Positions 23,626-33,113 of a DNA stretch of 64,000 bases are shown here, piece after piece. How positions within the stretch are numbered: position 1 is the first letter of the stretch; each line of letters begins with the position of its first letter. The DNA comes from Rahnella laticis (GTDB taxonomy: Bacteria; Pseudomonadota; Gammaproteobacteria; Enterobacterales; Enterobacteriaceae), in assembly GCF_015644585.1 (NCBI RefSeq), contig NZ_JADOBI010000014.1:1-64000 (forward strand), read 5' to 3'. The translations under genes were made by a program, and so were the position numbers. Below the pieces are notes generated by a model, which searched no databases, was not told where the DNA came from, and saw only the letters and a list, made by a program, of their open reading frames with translations.

Positions 23626-24465
23626 ATGAAAAAAGAAGAAGAATTACTGACGCTGAAACAGGCTCCGACCAGCTTTGCCCCTGCCGTAACACCGGTTGCC
23701 AGCACGACTATTCATACCGACACCGACGGGCTTCACGCGGGTCAGACGACCATTCCTTCGCAGGGTGAAGACCTTCCGGCCTATCTCGCCCGGCCGGAAA
23801 ACTTCTCCGGAAAATTACCGATCATTCTGGTGGTTCAGGAGATTTTTGGCGTTCACGAACATATTCAGGATGTCTGCCGCCGTCTGGCAAAACAAGGGTA
23901 TCTGGCAATCGCGCCTGAGCTGTATTTCCGTCAGGGCGATCCGCGCAATTACACCGAAATCAGCGAGCTGTTCGAAAAACTGGTCAGCAAAGTGCCGGAT
24001 CAGCAGGTACTTTCCGATCTCGACCACACCGCGCACTGGGCATCGCAGCACGGCGGGGATATTTCCAAACTGGGGATTACCGGTTTCTGCTGGGGTGGCC
24101 GGATCGCCTGGCTGTATGCGGCGCATAACCCGCAACTGAAAGCGGGCGTGGCGTGGTACGGAAAACTGGTCGGCAACAAAACGCTGACCAGCCCGACCAA
24201 CCCGGTTGACCGTGCGGCTGCGCTTGATGCGCCGGTGTTAGGTTTGTACGGCGGTCAGGACACCGGCATTCCGCTGGATACAGTCGAAACCATGCGGCAG
24301 GCCATTCGCGCGGCCAATGCTAACGCGGAAATCGTCGTTTACCCTGAAGCCGGACATGCTTTTCATGCCGATTATCGGCCGAGCTATAACGCCGAAGCCG
24401 CTCACGATGGCTGGCAGCGTATGCTGGATTTCTTTGCACAGTATGGCGTGAAGTCATCGCAATAA
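23626..24465 (+). CDS. ysgA: Dienelactone hydrolase family protein (YsgA-like)
   Basis: This is an alpha/beta hydrolase of the carboxymethylenebutenolidase family, with cysteine as nucleophile. GFCWGGR carries the Cys, DAPVLGLYGGQD leads to the Asp, and GHAFHADY carries the His. The start at 23626 (MKKEEELLTLKQ) has GGAG about 8 bp upstream, and in-frame ATG codons exist 8 and 4 codons earlier, so the N terminus is not certain. It is about 279 aa, slightly longer than E. coli YsgA. In E. coli ysgA sits between udp and metE; here katE lies on one side and the PTS cluster on the other. The natural substrate is unknown. Confidence 0.88.
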   Translation: MKKEEELLTLKQAPTSFAPAVTPVASTTIHTDTDGLHAGQTTIPSQGEDLPAYLARPENFSGKLPIILVVQEIFGVHEHIQDVCRRLAKQGYLAIAPELYFRQGDPRNYTEISELFEKLVSKVPDQQVLSDLDHTAHWASQHGGDISKLGITGFCWGGRIAWLYAAHNPQLKAGVAWYGKLVGNKTLTSPTNPVDRAAALDAPVLGLYGGQDTGIPLDTVETMRQAIRAANANAEIVVYPEAGHAFHADYRPSYNAEAAHDGWQRMLDFFAQYGVKSSQ

Positions 24466-24493
24466 CTGCGTAATTAAGGCATCAAATATCAGA

Positions 24494-24523
24494 AGCCCGG
24501 CAGGTTTTCCTGCCGGGCTTTTT
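24494..24523. terminator. Bidirectional terminator after ysgA/fsaB
   Basis: AGCCCGGCAGG, loop TTTT, CCTGCCGGGCT then TTTT forms an 11-bp GC-rich stem. It ends the ysgA transcript and may also act on the convergent fsaB end. Confidence 0.88.
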
Positions 24524-24568
24524 ACTTGCAGATTTAGATTACTTGCAGATGCAGAGTCGCAGCCATAT

Positions 24569-25234
24569 TTAACGCAGCGACAACTGGCCGAATGCGCCCT
24601 GCCAGTCTTCTTCGAATTTAACTACCGCCGCCTGAACCGCCGGTGCGCTGACAAACTGCTCGGCGACGTCCACCGAAATTGTTATGGACTGGCATCCGGC
24701 CAGCAGACAATCAAGCGCCTGACGCGGCGTTTTGAAGCTGGCGGCCAGCACTTTGGCGTGCGGCGCATGCAAAGTCAGCAATTTCTGCAATTGCGTCACC
24801 ATCTCAATCCCGTCCCCGCCCTGCGCATCGAGACGGTTCACGTACGGCGCAACATATTCCGCTCCTGCCAGCGCCGAAAACAGCCCCTGACCTGCGCCAT
24901 ACACGGCGGTTCCCAGCGTCGGAATTTTTCGGGTTCGCAGGATTTTGATAGCTGCCAGCCCTTCTGCCGTGACCGGAACTTTTACCACCAGCCCCGGAAC
25001 GCGTGCATGAAGCAATTCGGCTTCTTCAACCATTTGTTCTGCCTGATTTGCCAGCACCTGCGCAAACAGTTTTCCTTCACCGCCTAAAGCATCACGCAGC
25101 TCGGGCAGGACTTCCCATAATGACGTCCGGGCTTTTGCCACAATGCTTGGGTTTGTAGTCACGCCCTGTAACGGCAAAATGCGGGATAAACGTTTTACTG
25201 CGCTGATGTCAGCGGTATCCAGATACAGTTCCAT
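24569..25234 (-). CDS. fsaB: Fructose-6-phosphate aldolase
   Basis: This class I aldolase reversibly cleaves fructose-6-phosphate to dihydroxyacetone and glyceraldehyde-3-phosphate. It has 221 aa (E. coli FsaA/FsaB 220). It starts [19 protein letters not shown], has the TNPSI motif near residue 28, and the Schiff-base Lys in [10 protein letters not shown] near residue 86. It is 11 bp downstream of ptsA. In E. coli the order is ptsA-fsaB-gldA; no gldA is present here, so dihydroxyacetone handling must be done elsewhere in the genome. Confidence 0.92.
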   Translation of the reverse strand: MELYLDTADISAVKRLSRILPLQGVTTNPSIVAKARTSLWEVLPELRDALGGEGKLFAQVLANQAEQMVEEAELLHARVPGLVVKVPVTAEGLAAIKILRTRKIPTLGTAVYGAGQGLFSALAGAEYVAPYVNRLDAQGGDGIEMVTQLQKLLTLHAPHAKVLAASFKTPRQALDCLLAGCQSITISVDVAEQFVSAPAVQAAVVKFEEDWQGAFGQLSLR

Positions 25235-25245
25235 ACCTTCTCCTG

Positions 25246-27750
25246 TCAGAGTTCAAGATCTTGTTTCAGTAGCGTTTCAATCTGCGCTGCCGTGGTGGAA
25301 TTCATCAGCGCATCCCGGAAACTGTCATGCATAATCCGGCGCGCCAGCTTTGAGAAAATCCGCATATGCTGGTCACCTGCCGCGTGCTTATTGAGGGTTA
25401 GCATAATGACAAACTGCGCTTCTTCATCGCCCCACTGCACCGGTTCAGGCAACTTCGCGACGCTGATTGTCGATTGTTCGATATGTTCTGATTTGGTATG
25501 CGGGATAGCAAAACCGAAACCCAGTCCGGTCGAAAATACGGCTTCCCGCGCCCAAACGTCTGCTGCCAGTTTTCGCGGATAGCGACAACGTCCGGCCAGC
25601 ATCAGGTTATCGACCATGCCTTTAATCACTTCCTCTTTGCTGCGCCAGTCCGCATTGAGCGCCACGCATTCTGTGGTGATCAGCGGTGCATCGTTCACGG
25701 CCATACGGAACTGCGCCAGCAAATGTTCAACCTCAAGCGACGTGCGGCACTGCATGGCACGGTTGAGCAACTGACGGCATTCCCGGCTGTCGAGTTTTGC
25801 CAGCCGCGCTTTCGTCACCGGCACCGACGGCGCACTCATGCTGATTTCATCGAGCCCCAGGCCGACCAGCAGCGGCAGTACGGAACCTTTTGCGCCCAGT
25901 TCGCCGCATAAGCCAATCCATTTCCCGTGGCGATGCACCTCGCGTACAACGTGGTCAAGGCCACGCAGGAATGCCGGATTCAGGCTGTTGTAATGGCGGG
26001 TAACTTTGGCGTTATCGCGGTCGACGGCGAGCAGGTATTGCGTCAGGTCATTGCTGCCAATGCTAAAGAAATCAATCTCTTCGCAGCACTGATCGATGAT
26101 GAACATCACCGACGGGACTTCCAGCATGATCCCGAACGGGATTTTTTCATCAAACGGAATCTGTTCATTGCGCAGAGACTGTTTGGCCTCCGCCAGCCGG
26201 TCTTTCACCCATAAAATTTCTTCCATTGAGGAAATCATCGGGATCATGATTTTCAGCGGACCGTGTGCGGAAGCACGCAAAATAGAGCGCAACTGCGTGA
26301 GGAATAAAGGCAGGAACTCCTGATAAATACGGACAGCGCGGTAGCCCAGGAAAGGGTTGTTTTCAGCCGGAATATTCAGGTAATTAACCGGTTTATCGCC
26401 GCCAATATCCATCGTGCGGATAATAATGGTTTTGCCTTTTGCCGCTTCCGTTGCCTGACAATAAATGTTGTACAGCTCATCCTCAGAAGGCGCACTCGCG
26501 CGATCCATATAAAGCATTTCCGTCCGGAACAGCCCTACCGCTTCGGCACCGTTACTGAACGCCGCATCGGCTTCGACCGAATGCGCGATATTCGCCGCGA
26601 CCTCCAGGCGCACGCCGTCGGCGGTGTGACCCGGTTTATCAAGATAGGCACTCTGCTGCTGCCGCAATGTCTGACGGACATGTTCTTCCTGACGGTAATA
26701 GCGCCTTACCGGCTCACTGAGCGCACAAGCCACCAGCCCGAGATCGCCGTCAACCTGCACATCCTGCCGCAGATATGCCTGTAATGGCTGCGGATCGACC
26801 CCAACCAGCGTGGGAATATTGAAAGACCGCGCGAGGATCACCGTGTGCGATGTGCTGCCACCGCTACCGAGCAGTAATCCTTTAAGGTGTTGTTTATCAA
26901 GTTCGAGAAACTGGCTTGGCGTCAGTTCATCCGCCAGACAAATGCTCGCTTCACTCAGTTTTTGCTGGGACGCAAAACAATCCTCGCCATAGATTTGCTG
27001 CAACAGCTGGAAGCTGACATCACGAATGTCCAGTTCGCGTTCACGCAGATAGGCACTGGAAGATTGCGCCAGCTGTTCGCTGAAATGCTGAGCCGTTTCC
27101 ACGATGCTTTGCGCGCAACTTTTTCCTTCCATGACATGCTTATGCAGCGCGTCACGCAGGCTGTTATCACGCAGCAAAGAACGGTGCGCCTCCAGCACGG
27201 CGGTCACCGTGCCATTCCCTGCCATCAGCTGAAGTTCGATAGACTTCTCCAGCCCTGTCAGCCCGTGAGAAAGTAAACTCTGTTCTTTATCCGTGCCTTG
27301 CGTCTCGGGTAAATCCGCCAGCGTCGCCAGATTCACGCGGGCAAGGCTGACCAGTTTCCCCAGCGCACAGCCTTCACTGACCGAACGGGCGCGAAAGACC
27401 AGCGGGGAAAGATGTGCCAGAGATTCAGGAAGAGGTTCCCGCTCCGCCTGATCATCATGTTCAGGCAGGGCTTCATCACACAGCGGAAACTGGTGTTCAA
27501 TAAAATGCGCCAGCGCGGCAAAGGCGGCTTCTTCATCTTCTCCTTCCACGGTGACGTGGCATTCATCACCCAGCAAAATATCCGCGCCAATCAGCGACAG
27601 AACACTTTTGCCATCGGCTTTACGGTCAGAACGGGCATTGTGCCAGTGAAAAGAAGAATCAAATCCATTGCACAGCGTTTCAATATGGCTGGCCGGACGG
27701 GCATGAACACCATTTACCAGTACGCAGGTGAAGCTCAACTTCTTGGTCAT
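25246..27750 (-). CDS. ptsA: Multiphosphoryl transfer protein (HPr-EI-EIIA Fru fusion)
   Basis: This fused PTS protein moves phosphate from phosphoenolpyruvate to a fructose-type permease. Three domains are visible in 834 aa (E. coli PtsA 833). The HPr-like domain at 1-90 has the active His in [12 protein letters not shown]. The enzyme I domain at about 115-660 has the active His in [19 protein letters not shown] and the PEP-binding [11 protein letters not shown]. The C-terminal EIIA-Fru domain, after about 685, has its His in [11 protein letters not shown]. It is divergent from frwC across a 351-bp gap and cotranscribed with fsaB. Confidence 0.94.
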   Translation of the reverse strand: MTKKLSFTCVLVNGVHARPASHIETLCNGFDSSFHWHNARSDRKADGKSVLSLIGADILLGDECHVTVEGEDEEAAFAALAHFIEHQFPLCDEALPEHDDQAEREPLPESLAHLSPLVFRARSVSEGCALGKLVSLARVNLATLADLPETQGTDKEQSLLSHGLTGLEKSIELQLMAGNGTVTAVLEAHRSLLRDNSLRDALHKHVMEGKSCAQSIVETAQHFSEQLAQSSSAYLRERELDIRDVSFQLLQQIYGEDCFASQQKLSEASICLADELTPSQFLELDKQHLKGLLLGSGGSTSHTVILARSFNIPTLVGVDPQPLQAYLRQDVQVDGDLGLVACALSEPVRRYYRQEEHVRQTLRQQQSAYLDKPGHTADGVRLEVAANIAHSVEADAAFSNGAEAVGLFRTEMLYMDRASAPSEDELYNIYCQATEAAKGKTIIIRTMDIGGDKPVNYLNIPAENNPFLGYRAVRIYQEFLPLFLTQLRSILRASAHGPLKIMIPMISSMEEILWVKDRLAEAKQSLRNEQIPFDEKIPFGIMLEVPSVMFIIDQCCEEIDFFSIGSNDLTQYLLAVDRDNAKVTRHYNSLNPAFLRGLDHVVREVHRHGKWIGLCGELGAKGSVLPLLVGLGLDEISMSAPSVPVTKARLAKLDSRECRQLLNRAMQCRTSLEVEHLLAQFRMAVNDAPLITTECVALNADWRSKEEVIKGMVDNLMLAGRCRYPRKLAADVWAREAVFSTGLGFGFAIPHTKSEHIEQSTISVAKLPEPVQWGDEEAQFVIMLTLNKHAAGDQHMRIFSKLARRIMHDSFRDALMNSTTAAQIETLLKQDLEL

Positions 27751-28101
27751 TTCTGAATCCTCATCCCAAATTCCGGCGGATAAACCGGCTCATTGCAGGA
27801 TAGGAGTCTGGCGGGCCAACTTGCTACCAGACAAAAATGACAAACACTGGACAAATGTAATGTCCGTCGCTTTTTGCGAGGCAGCTCACACTGCGTTCTG
27901 ACGTAAAAACCTCCCTCCGACTCGGGTTATTTGAACCTGCTCGCATTTTTGAACTGAGCTTACAAAAGTCCAGTAAAACACAAATTTGTCCACTATTAGC
28001 GCCCATGACGGCGGCCTATTGTGGTCATCAATATCCTTTCAGCTTCCGAGGTTTTGCTGAAAAGGACGTTCCGTTATTTTCGCCCGACACCGGAGCCCAC
28101 C
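27751..28101. promoter_or_regulatory. Divergent ptsA/frwC control region
   Basis: This gene-free region separates the divergent ptsA and frwC operons. It holds three direct GACAAA motifs at 27830, 27839 and 27850 (spacing 9 and 11 bp). An inverted TTTGTC lies at 27985-27990. The sequence is A/T-richer than the flanking genes. The repeats are candidate operators for the cluster's AraC-type regulator (YijO), but this is inference. Confidence 0.45.
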
Positions 28102-29181
28102 ATGAAAGAATTGCTCAATATTCTGAAAAATACCCGTCAGCACCTGATGACCGGCGTATCCCATATGATCCCTTTTGTGGTTGCGGGCGGCATTCTGCTG
28201 GCGGTCTCCGTCATGCTTTACGGCAAAGGTGCCGTGCCTGACGCAGCGACCGATCCGAATCTGAAAAAACTGTTTGATATTGGTGTGGCCGGTCTGACGC
28301 TGATGGTGCCTTTCCTGGCGGCTTACATCGGTTATTCCATTTCCGACCGCTCTGCGCTCGCGCCTTCAGCCATCGGTGCCTGGGTCGGCGCTTCTTTTGG
28401 TGCGGGCTTCTTCGGCGCGATCATCGCCGGTCTTCTCGGGGGGATCATCGTTTTCTATCTGAAGAAGATCCCGGTGCCGAAGATCCTGCGTTCCGTGATG
28501 CCGATCTTTGTGATCCCGATTATCGGCACCTTGCTGACGGCGGGCATCATGATGTGGGGGCTGGGGGAACCGGTCGGGCTGCTGACTTCCTCGCTGACCC
28601 ACTGGTTGCAAGGTATGCAGCAGGGCAGCATTGTCGTGCTCGCCATCATTATGGGGCTGATGCTGGCTTTCGATATGGGCGGGCCGGTCAATAAAGTCGC
28701 CTACGCCTTTATGCTGATTTGCGTGGCACAGGGCGTTTATACCGTCGTCGCAATTGCCGCCGTCGCGATCGCCACACCTCCGCTGGGGCTGGGTTTCGCC
28801 ACACTGATTGGCCGCAAATACTATTCCACTGAAGAACGCGAAGCCGGAAAAGCCGCCCTGCTGATGGGATGCGTCGGCGTCACTGAAGGCGCGATCCCTT
28901 TCGCCGCCGCCGACCCGCTGCGCGTTATTCCTTCCATTATGGTGGGCTCCGCCTGTGCGGCGGTGACCGCTGCGCTGCTGGGCGCCGAATGCTATGCCGG
29001 CTGGGGCGGGCTGATTGTGCTGCCCGTCGTAGAGGGAAAACTCGGTTATATCGCGGCCCTGCTGGTCGGCATGGTGGTGACCGCCGTGTGCGTCAACGTA
29101 CTGAAGTATCTGGCTGCCAAAAAGCAGTCGGCTAAAAAGCATCAGGAATCAGACCTGGATCTGGACTTCGAAATTAACTGA
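28102..29181 (+). CDS. frwC: Fructose-like PTS permease EIIC component
   Basis: FrwC is the membrane transport subunit of the Frw fructose-like PTS. The start at 28102 (MKELLNILKNTRQHLMTGVS) has GGAG 7 bp upstream and gives 359 aa, the same as E. coli FrwC, to which it is very similar throughout. Several hydrophobic segments, the LAFDMGGPVNKVAYAF motif and MGCVGVTEGAIPFAAADP are typical of EIIC-Fru. The acidic tail DLDLDFEIN is also conserved. The actual sugar is unknown. frwB follows at 29 bp. Confidence 0.95.
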   Translation: MKELLNILKNTRQHLMTGVSHMIPFVVAGGILLAVSVMLYGKGAVPDAATDPNLKKLFDIGVAGLTLMVPFLAAYIGYSISDRSALAPSAIGAWVGASFGAGFFGAIIAGLLGGIIVFYLKKIPVPKILRSVMPIFVIPIIGTLLTAGIMMWGLGEPVGLLTSSLTHWLQGMQQGSIVVLAIIMGLMLAFDMGGPVNKVAYAFMLICVAQGVYTVVAIAAVAIATPPLGLGFATLIGRKYYSTEEREAGKAALLMGCVGVTEGAIPFAAADPLRVIPSIMVGSACAAVTAALLGAECYAGWGGLIVLPVVEGKLGYIAALLVGMVVTAVCVNVLKYLAAKKQSAKKHQESDLDLDFEIN

Positions 29182-29210
29182 CCTCAGACGTAAAACCAAA
29201 GGTGAAAATC

Positions 29211-29540
29211 ATGACCAAAATTATTGCTGTCACTGCCTGCCCGTCCGGCGTCGCTCACACCTATATGGCTGCCGAAGCGATTGAACGCGCGGCCAAAGCC
29301 AAAGGCTGGGCATGCAAAGTCGAAACTCAGGGTTCTATTGGACTGGAAAATGAACTGACCGTGGAGGATGTCGCCGCCGCCGACATGGTGATCCTTACCA
29401 AAGACATCGGCATCAAATTTGAAGAACGCTTTAAAGGCAAAGTTGTGGTTCGCGTGGCAATCAGTGACGCCGTAAAACGCGCTGACGCCATTATGGAAAA
29501 AATCGCGGCACACCTCGCCAGCACGGCGGCCACGGATTAA
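29211..29540 (+). CDS. frwB: Fructose-like PTS EIIB component
   Basis: FrwB carries phosphate from the EIIA domain of PtsA to sugar bound by FrwC. The phosphorylated Cys is at residue 10 in AVTACPSGVAHTYMAAEA. The start at 29211 has AAGGTG 6 bp upstream and matches E. coli; the frame opens three codons earlier. It is 109 aa, with a slightly longer C terminus than the E. coli protein. It lies between frwC and pflD in one operon. Confidence 0.95.
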   Translation: MTKIIAVTACPSGVAHTYMAAEAIERAAKAKGWACKVETQGSIGLENELTVEDVAAADMVILTKDIGIKFEERFKGKVVVRVAISDAVKRADAIMEKIAAHLASTAATD

Positions 29541-29556
29541 TCACAAGGAGAATAAG

Positions 29557-31854
29557 ATGACTTCCCGCATCGAACGTCTGAAAGCCGCACTCTTCGCCAG
29601 CCCGCGTGAAATTTCGCTGGAACGTGCCCTGCTGTATACCGAAAGCCATCGCAGCACCGAAGGCGAATGCACGCTGCTGCGTCGCGCTAAAGCGACGGCT
29701 TACATTCTGGACAACGTTGAAATTACCCTGCGTGAAGACGAACTGATCGCCGGTAATCGCACGGTAAAACCGCGGGCGGGAATCGTCTCACCAGAAATGG
29801 ATCCTTACTGGTTGCTGAAAGAACTGGATGCTTTCGCCAGCCGTCCTCAGGATCGTTTCAACATTTCAGAACAGGATAAACAGGTTTACCGCGAGCAGCT
29901 TTTCCCTTACTGGGAATCCCGCTCAATGAAAGATTTCATTAATCAGCAAATGCCGGAAGACGTTAAGGCAGCGACCCAAACGCAGATTTTCAGCATCAAC
30001 CAGACCGACAAAGGCCAGGGGCATATCATTATTGATTACCCGCGTCTGCTGAATACGGGGCTGGATGATCTGGTGTCTGAGTTACAACAGCACGTTGAAC
30101 AGGAGCCGGAAAATACGTTTTATCAGGCGGCACTGATTCTCTTACAGGCCTCTCAGCGCCATATTCTGCGCTATGCCGCGCTGGCGACGCAGATGGCCGG
30201 TGCGTGCGAAGACGTCGGGAGAAAGCAGGAACTGGAACGCATTGCCGCCATCTCCGCGCATATTTCCGGTAAGAAACCACAGGATTTCTATCAGGCCTGT
30301 CAGCTGTTCTGGTACATGAATATTATTTTGCAGTACGAATCCAACGCCAGTTCGCTGTCGCTCGGACGCTTCGATCAGTACATGCTGCCGTTCTATCAGC
30401 ATTCTCTTTCACACGGCGAACAGCCGGCGTTTTTGAAAGAGTTGCTGGAAAGCCTGTGGGTGAAATGCAATGACATCGTGCTGTTACGTTCGACGTCGAG
30501 TGCCCGATATTTCGCCGGTTTCCCAACGGGTTATACGATTTTACTCGGCGGTTTAACCGAGACGGGGCGCAGCGCGGTCAACGTGTTGTCATTCCTGTGT
30601 CTGGACGCCTATCAGAGCATCTGCCTGCCGCAGCCCAATCTCGGCGTGCGGGTGAACGAGCTGATCGACCGCCCTTTCCTGCTGAAAACAGCCAAAACTA
30701 TCCGTCTCGGCACCGGCATTCCGCAAATCTTCAACGATGAAGTGGTGGTTCCGGCCTTCCTGAACCGCGGCGTGAGCCTCGAAGATGCCAGGGATTATGC
30801 GGTCGTCGGCTGCGTCGAATTATCTATCCCAGGGAAAACGTACGGGTTGCATGACATTGCGATGTTCAACCTGCTGAAAGTCATGGAGTTAACGCTGCAT
30901 GAGAACGAAGGAAATTCTGCGATTACCTATGCTGAGCTGGTGGAACAGATCCGCCAGAAAATCAGCCACTACGTGAAACTGATGGCGCAGGGCAGCAATA
31001 TCTGCGATATCGGCCACCGCGACTGGGCACCGGTTCCGTTGCTGTCGTCTTTCATTGAAGGTTGTCTGAAAAGCGGGAAAGACATTACTGCCGGTGGCGC
31101 GCGCTATAACTTTTCCGGCGTTCAGGGCATAGGCATCGCAAACCTCAGTGACTCACTGCATGCGCTGAAAGGGCTGGTGTTTGATCAGCAACGCCTGAGC
31201 TTTGATGAACTGCTTGCCTCGCTGAAAGAGAATTTCGCCAGCGAAGAAGGCCGCGCGATCCGCGCCCGCCTGATCAACCGCTTCGAGAAGTACGGCAACG
31301 ACGTCGATGAAGTTGACCTGATCAGCGCCGACTTGCTGCGGTTTTATTGCAAAGAAGTCGAACAGTACCGCAACCCGCGCGGTGGCCAGTTTACGCCGGG
31401 GTCCTATACCGTTTCCGCTCACGTCCCGCTCGGCGCGGTCGTCGGTGCGACGCCGGACGGGCGCTTTGCGGGCGAGCAACTGGCCGACGGCGGCCTGTCG
31501 CCTATGCTCGGGCAAGATCATCAGGGGCCAACCGCGGTACTGAAATCCGTCAGCAAGCTCGACAACACGCTGCTTTCAAACGGCACGCTGCTGAACGTGA
31601 AATTTACGCCATCAACGCTGGAAGGTTTACAGGGTCTGAATAAGCTGGCTGATTTTCTCGGTGCTTTCACCCGTCTGAAATTACAGCATGTTCAGTTCAA
31701 CGTGGTGAATGCAGAACAGCTTCGCGAAGCGCAAAGGCGTCCGCAGGATTTCGCCGGATTAGTGGTCAGGGTCGCCGGATACAGCGCGTTCTTTGTCGAA
31801 CTGTCAAAGGAGATTCAGGATGACATTATCGGCCGCACCGCGCACCAGCTCTGA
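29557..31854 (+). CDS. pflD: Glycyl-radical enzyme PflD (PFL2-type, function uncertain)
   Basis: This 765-aa protein is a glycyl-radical enzyme, annotated in E. coli as a putative formate acetyltransferase 2. The C-terminal glycyl radical loop is VVRVAGYSAFF near residue 739. The active-site Cys is in VVGCVELSIPG near residue 424, a single Cys followed by V-E. True pyruvate formate-lyase has two adjacent Cys. The GCxE form is shared with diol/glycerol-dehydratase-like members, so a dehydratase or lyase role is possible. It lies between frwB and its activase pflC, suggesting it works on a product of the imported sugar under anaerobic conditions. Confidence 0.88.
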   Translation: MTSRIERLKAALFASPREISLERALLYTESHRSTEGECTLLRRAKATAYILDNVEITLREDELIAGNRTVKPRAGIVSPEMDPYWLLKELDAFASRPQDRFNISEQDKQVYREQLFPYWESRSMKDFINQQMPEDVKAATQTQIFSINQTDKGQGHIIIDYPRLLNTGLDDLVSELQQHVEQEPENTFYQAALILLQASQRHILRYAALATQMAGACEDVGRKQELERIAAISAHISGKKPQDFYQACQLFWYMNIILQYESNASSLSLGRFDQYMLPFYQHSLSHGEQPAFLKELLESLWVKCNDIVLLRSTSSARYFAGFPTGYTILLGGLTETGRSAVNVLSFLCLDAYQSICLPQPNLGVRVNELIDRPFLLKTAKTIRLGTGIPQIFNDEVVVPAFLNRGVSLEDARDYAVVGCVELSIPGKTYGLHDIAMFNLLKVMELTLHENEGNSAITYAELVEQIRQKISHYVKLMAQGSNICDIGHRDWAPVPLLSSFIEGCLKSGKDITAGGARYNFSGVQGIGIANLSDSLHALKGLVFDQQRLSFDELLASLKENFASEEGRAIRARLINRFEKYGNDVDEVDLISADLLRFYCKEVEQYRNPRGGQFTPGSYTVSAHVPLGAVVGATPDGRFAGEQLADGGLSPMLGQDHQGPTAVLKSVSKLDNTLLSNGTLLNVKFTPSTLEGLQGLNKLADFLGAFTRLKLQHVQFNVVNAEQLREAQRRPQDFAGLVVRVAGYSAFFVELSKEIQDDIIGRTAHQL

Positions 31855-32725
31855 CCTGCGGATCCCCACGGTCAACGGAGCTTGTGAAACTGCTGAAAAA
31901 TCCCTGACGGGACGCATCTTTAATATTCAGCGTTTTTCTCTCAATGACGGTCAGGGGATCCGCACGATGGTTTTCTTTAAAGGTTGCCCGCACCGCTGCC
32001 CGTGGTGCGCCAACCCGGAATCCATGTCGCCCCGGATCCAGACCATCAAACGTCAGGCGAAATGCCTGAACTGCCGGACCTGCTTGCAAGACCCGCAGGA
32101 GTGCCCGAGCGGCGCACTGGAATATGTAGGCGAAGACATTACGCTGCCAGCGCTGATGTCCCGGCTGCTCAAGGATGAAGTTTTTTTCCGCTCATCCGGC
32201 GGTGGCATCACGCTTTCCGGTGGCGAAGTGCTGATGCAACCGGTTTTTGCCCGCGAGTTGTTGAAGGAATTACAGGGCCTCGGGATCCACACGGCCATCG
32301 AAACCGCAGGCGATGTCCCTCGGGATCATTTGCTTTCGGTGGTTGATCACTGCGATCAGGTTTTATTTGATTTCAAAATCATGGACGCCACGCGGGCCCG
32401 CACCCTGCTCAACATGAATCAGCACCGGGTGCTTGAGAATTTTAAGGCACTGACCCAACGCGATGTGAAAGTGCTTCCGCGCGTTCCCCTGATCCCCGGC
32501 TATACGCTGACACAGGAAAACCTGCGTCAGATCCTGGATTTCCTTAAACCCTTCAACTTAAATGAAATCCATCTGTTACCCTTCCACAAATACGGAGAAG
32601 CAAAATATCCGTTATTAGGAAAAACCTATTCGATGCACAAAACACCGGTGCCGGATGCCATCGCACTTGCGCCATTGCGCGCAATGGCTGAAAGCGATGG
32701 GTATACCGTGACGATGGGCGGGTAA
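31820..32725 (+). CDS. pflC: Glycyl-radical enzyme activating enzyme PflC
   Basis: PflC is a radical-SAM activase expected to install the glycyl radical on PflD. The CX3CX2C cluster motif is GCPHRCPWCANPES near residue 55. A second Cys cluster CLNCRTCLQDPQEC follows, typical of activases for PflD-type enzymes. LSGGEVLMQ and AIETAGDVP are also family motifs. The start at 31820 has AAGGAG 8 bp upstream and overlaps the end of pflD by 35 bp. It gives 301 aa, with an N-terminal extension of about 25 residues before FNIQRFSLNDGQGIR; the start could be later. Confidence 0.9.
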   Translation: MTLSAAPRTSSDLRIPTVNGACETAEKSLTGRIFNIQRFSLNDGQGIRTMVFFKGCPHRCPWCANPESMSPRIQTIKRQAKCLNCRTCLQDPQECPSGALEYVGEDITLPALMSRLLKDEVFFRSSGGGITLSGGEVLMQPVFARELLKELQGLGIHTAIETAGDVPRDHLLSVVDHCDQVLFDFKIMDATRARTLLNMNQHRVLENFKALTQRDVKVLPRVPLIPGYTLTQENLRQILDFLKPFNLNEIHLLPFHKYGEAKYPLLGKTYSMHKTPVPDAIALAPLRAMAESDGYTVTMGG

Positions 32726-32750
32726 AATTTCCAGCTATGGGGAGCGGTAA

Positions 32751-33095
32751 ATGTCATTAAAACTGGTCGGAGTCACCGCCTGCATCAGCGGTGTCGCACA
32801 CACGTATATGGCGGCAGAACGCCTGGAAAAGCTGTGCTTGCAGGAAAAATGGCAGGTGAAAGTGGAGACGCAGGGCGCGCTGGGTGTCGAGAACGTGCTT
32901 TCGGATAGCGATATTGCTCAGGCGGATATCGTTTTGCTTATTACGGAGATCCAGCTGGAAAACAGTGACCGCTTTACTCACAGCCGCTGCGTACAGACAG
33001 GCATTCACACTTTTTTGCGCACGCCGGAAAAAGTCATGGCTGCAGTGAAAAAGATCGCCGCATCTCCGCAGGGTACGCACATCGTTCTCGCATAA
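32751..33095 (+). CDS. frwD: Second fructose-like PTS EIIB component
   Basis: FrwD is a 114-aa EIIB-Fru protein with its Cys in VTACISGVAHTYMAAERLE (Cys near residue 11). It is parallel to FrwB but less conserved around the second half. It is the last gene of frwCB-pflDC-frwD, 25 bp after pflC. Why the system keeps two EIIB proteins is not known. Confidence 0.92.
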   Translation: MSLKLVGVTACISGVAHTYMAAERLEKLCLQEKWQVKVETQGALGVENVLSDSDIAQADIVLLITEIQLENSDRFTHSRCVQTGIHTFLRTPEKVMAAVKKIAASPQGTHIVLA

Positions 33096-33113
33096 TATTG
33101 GCCATCAGCGCGT

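Noticed and set aside
27808-27826. A sigma-54-like element in the ptsA/frwC spacer (CTGGCGGG...TTGCT)
   Set aside because: The distance between GG and GC is 11 bp rather than the required 10, and no activator gene of the bEBP type is nearby.
28366-29142. A 258-codon open frame opposite frwC
   Set aside because: Antisense shadow of frwC, rich in Gly, His and Gln with no recognisable features.
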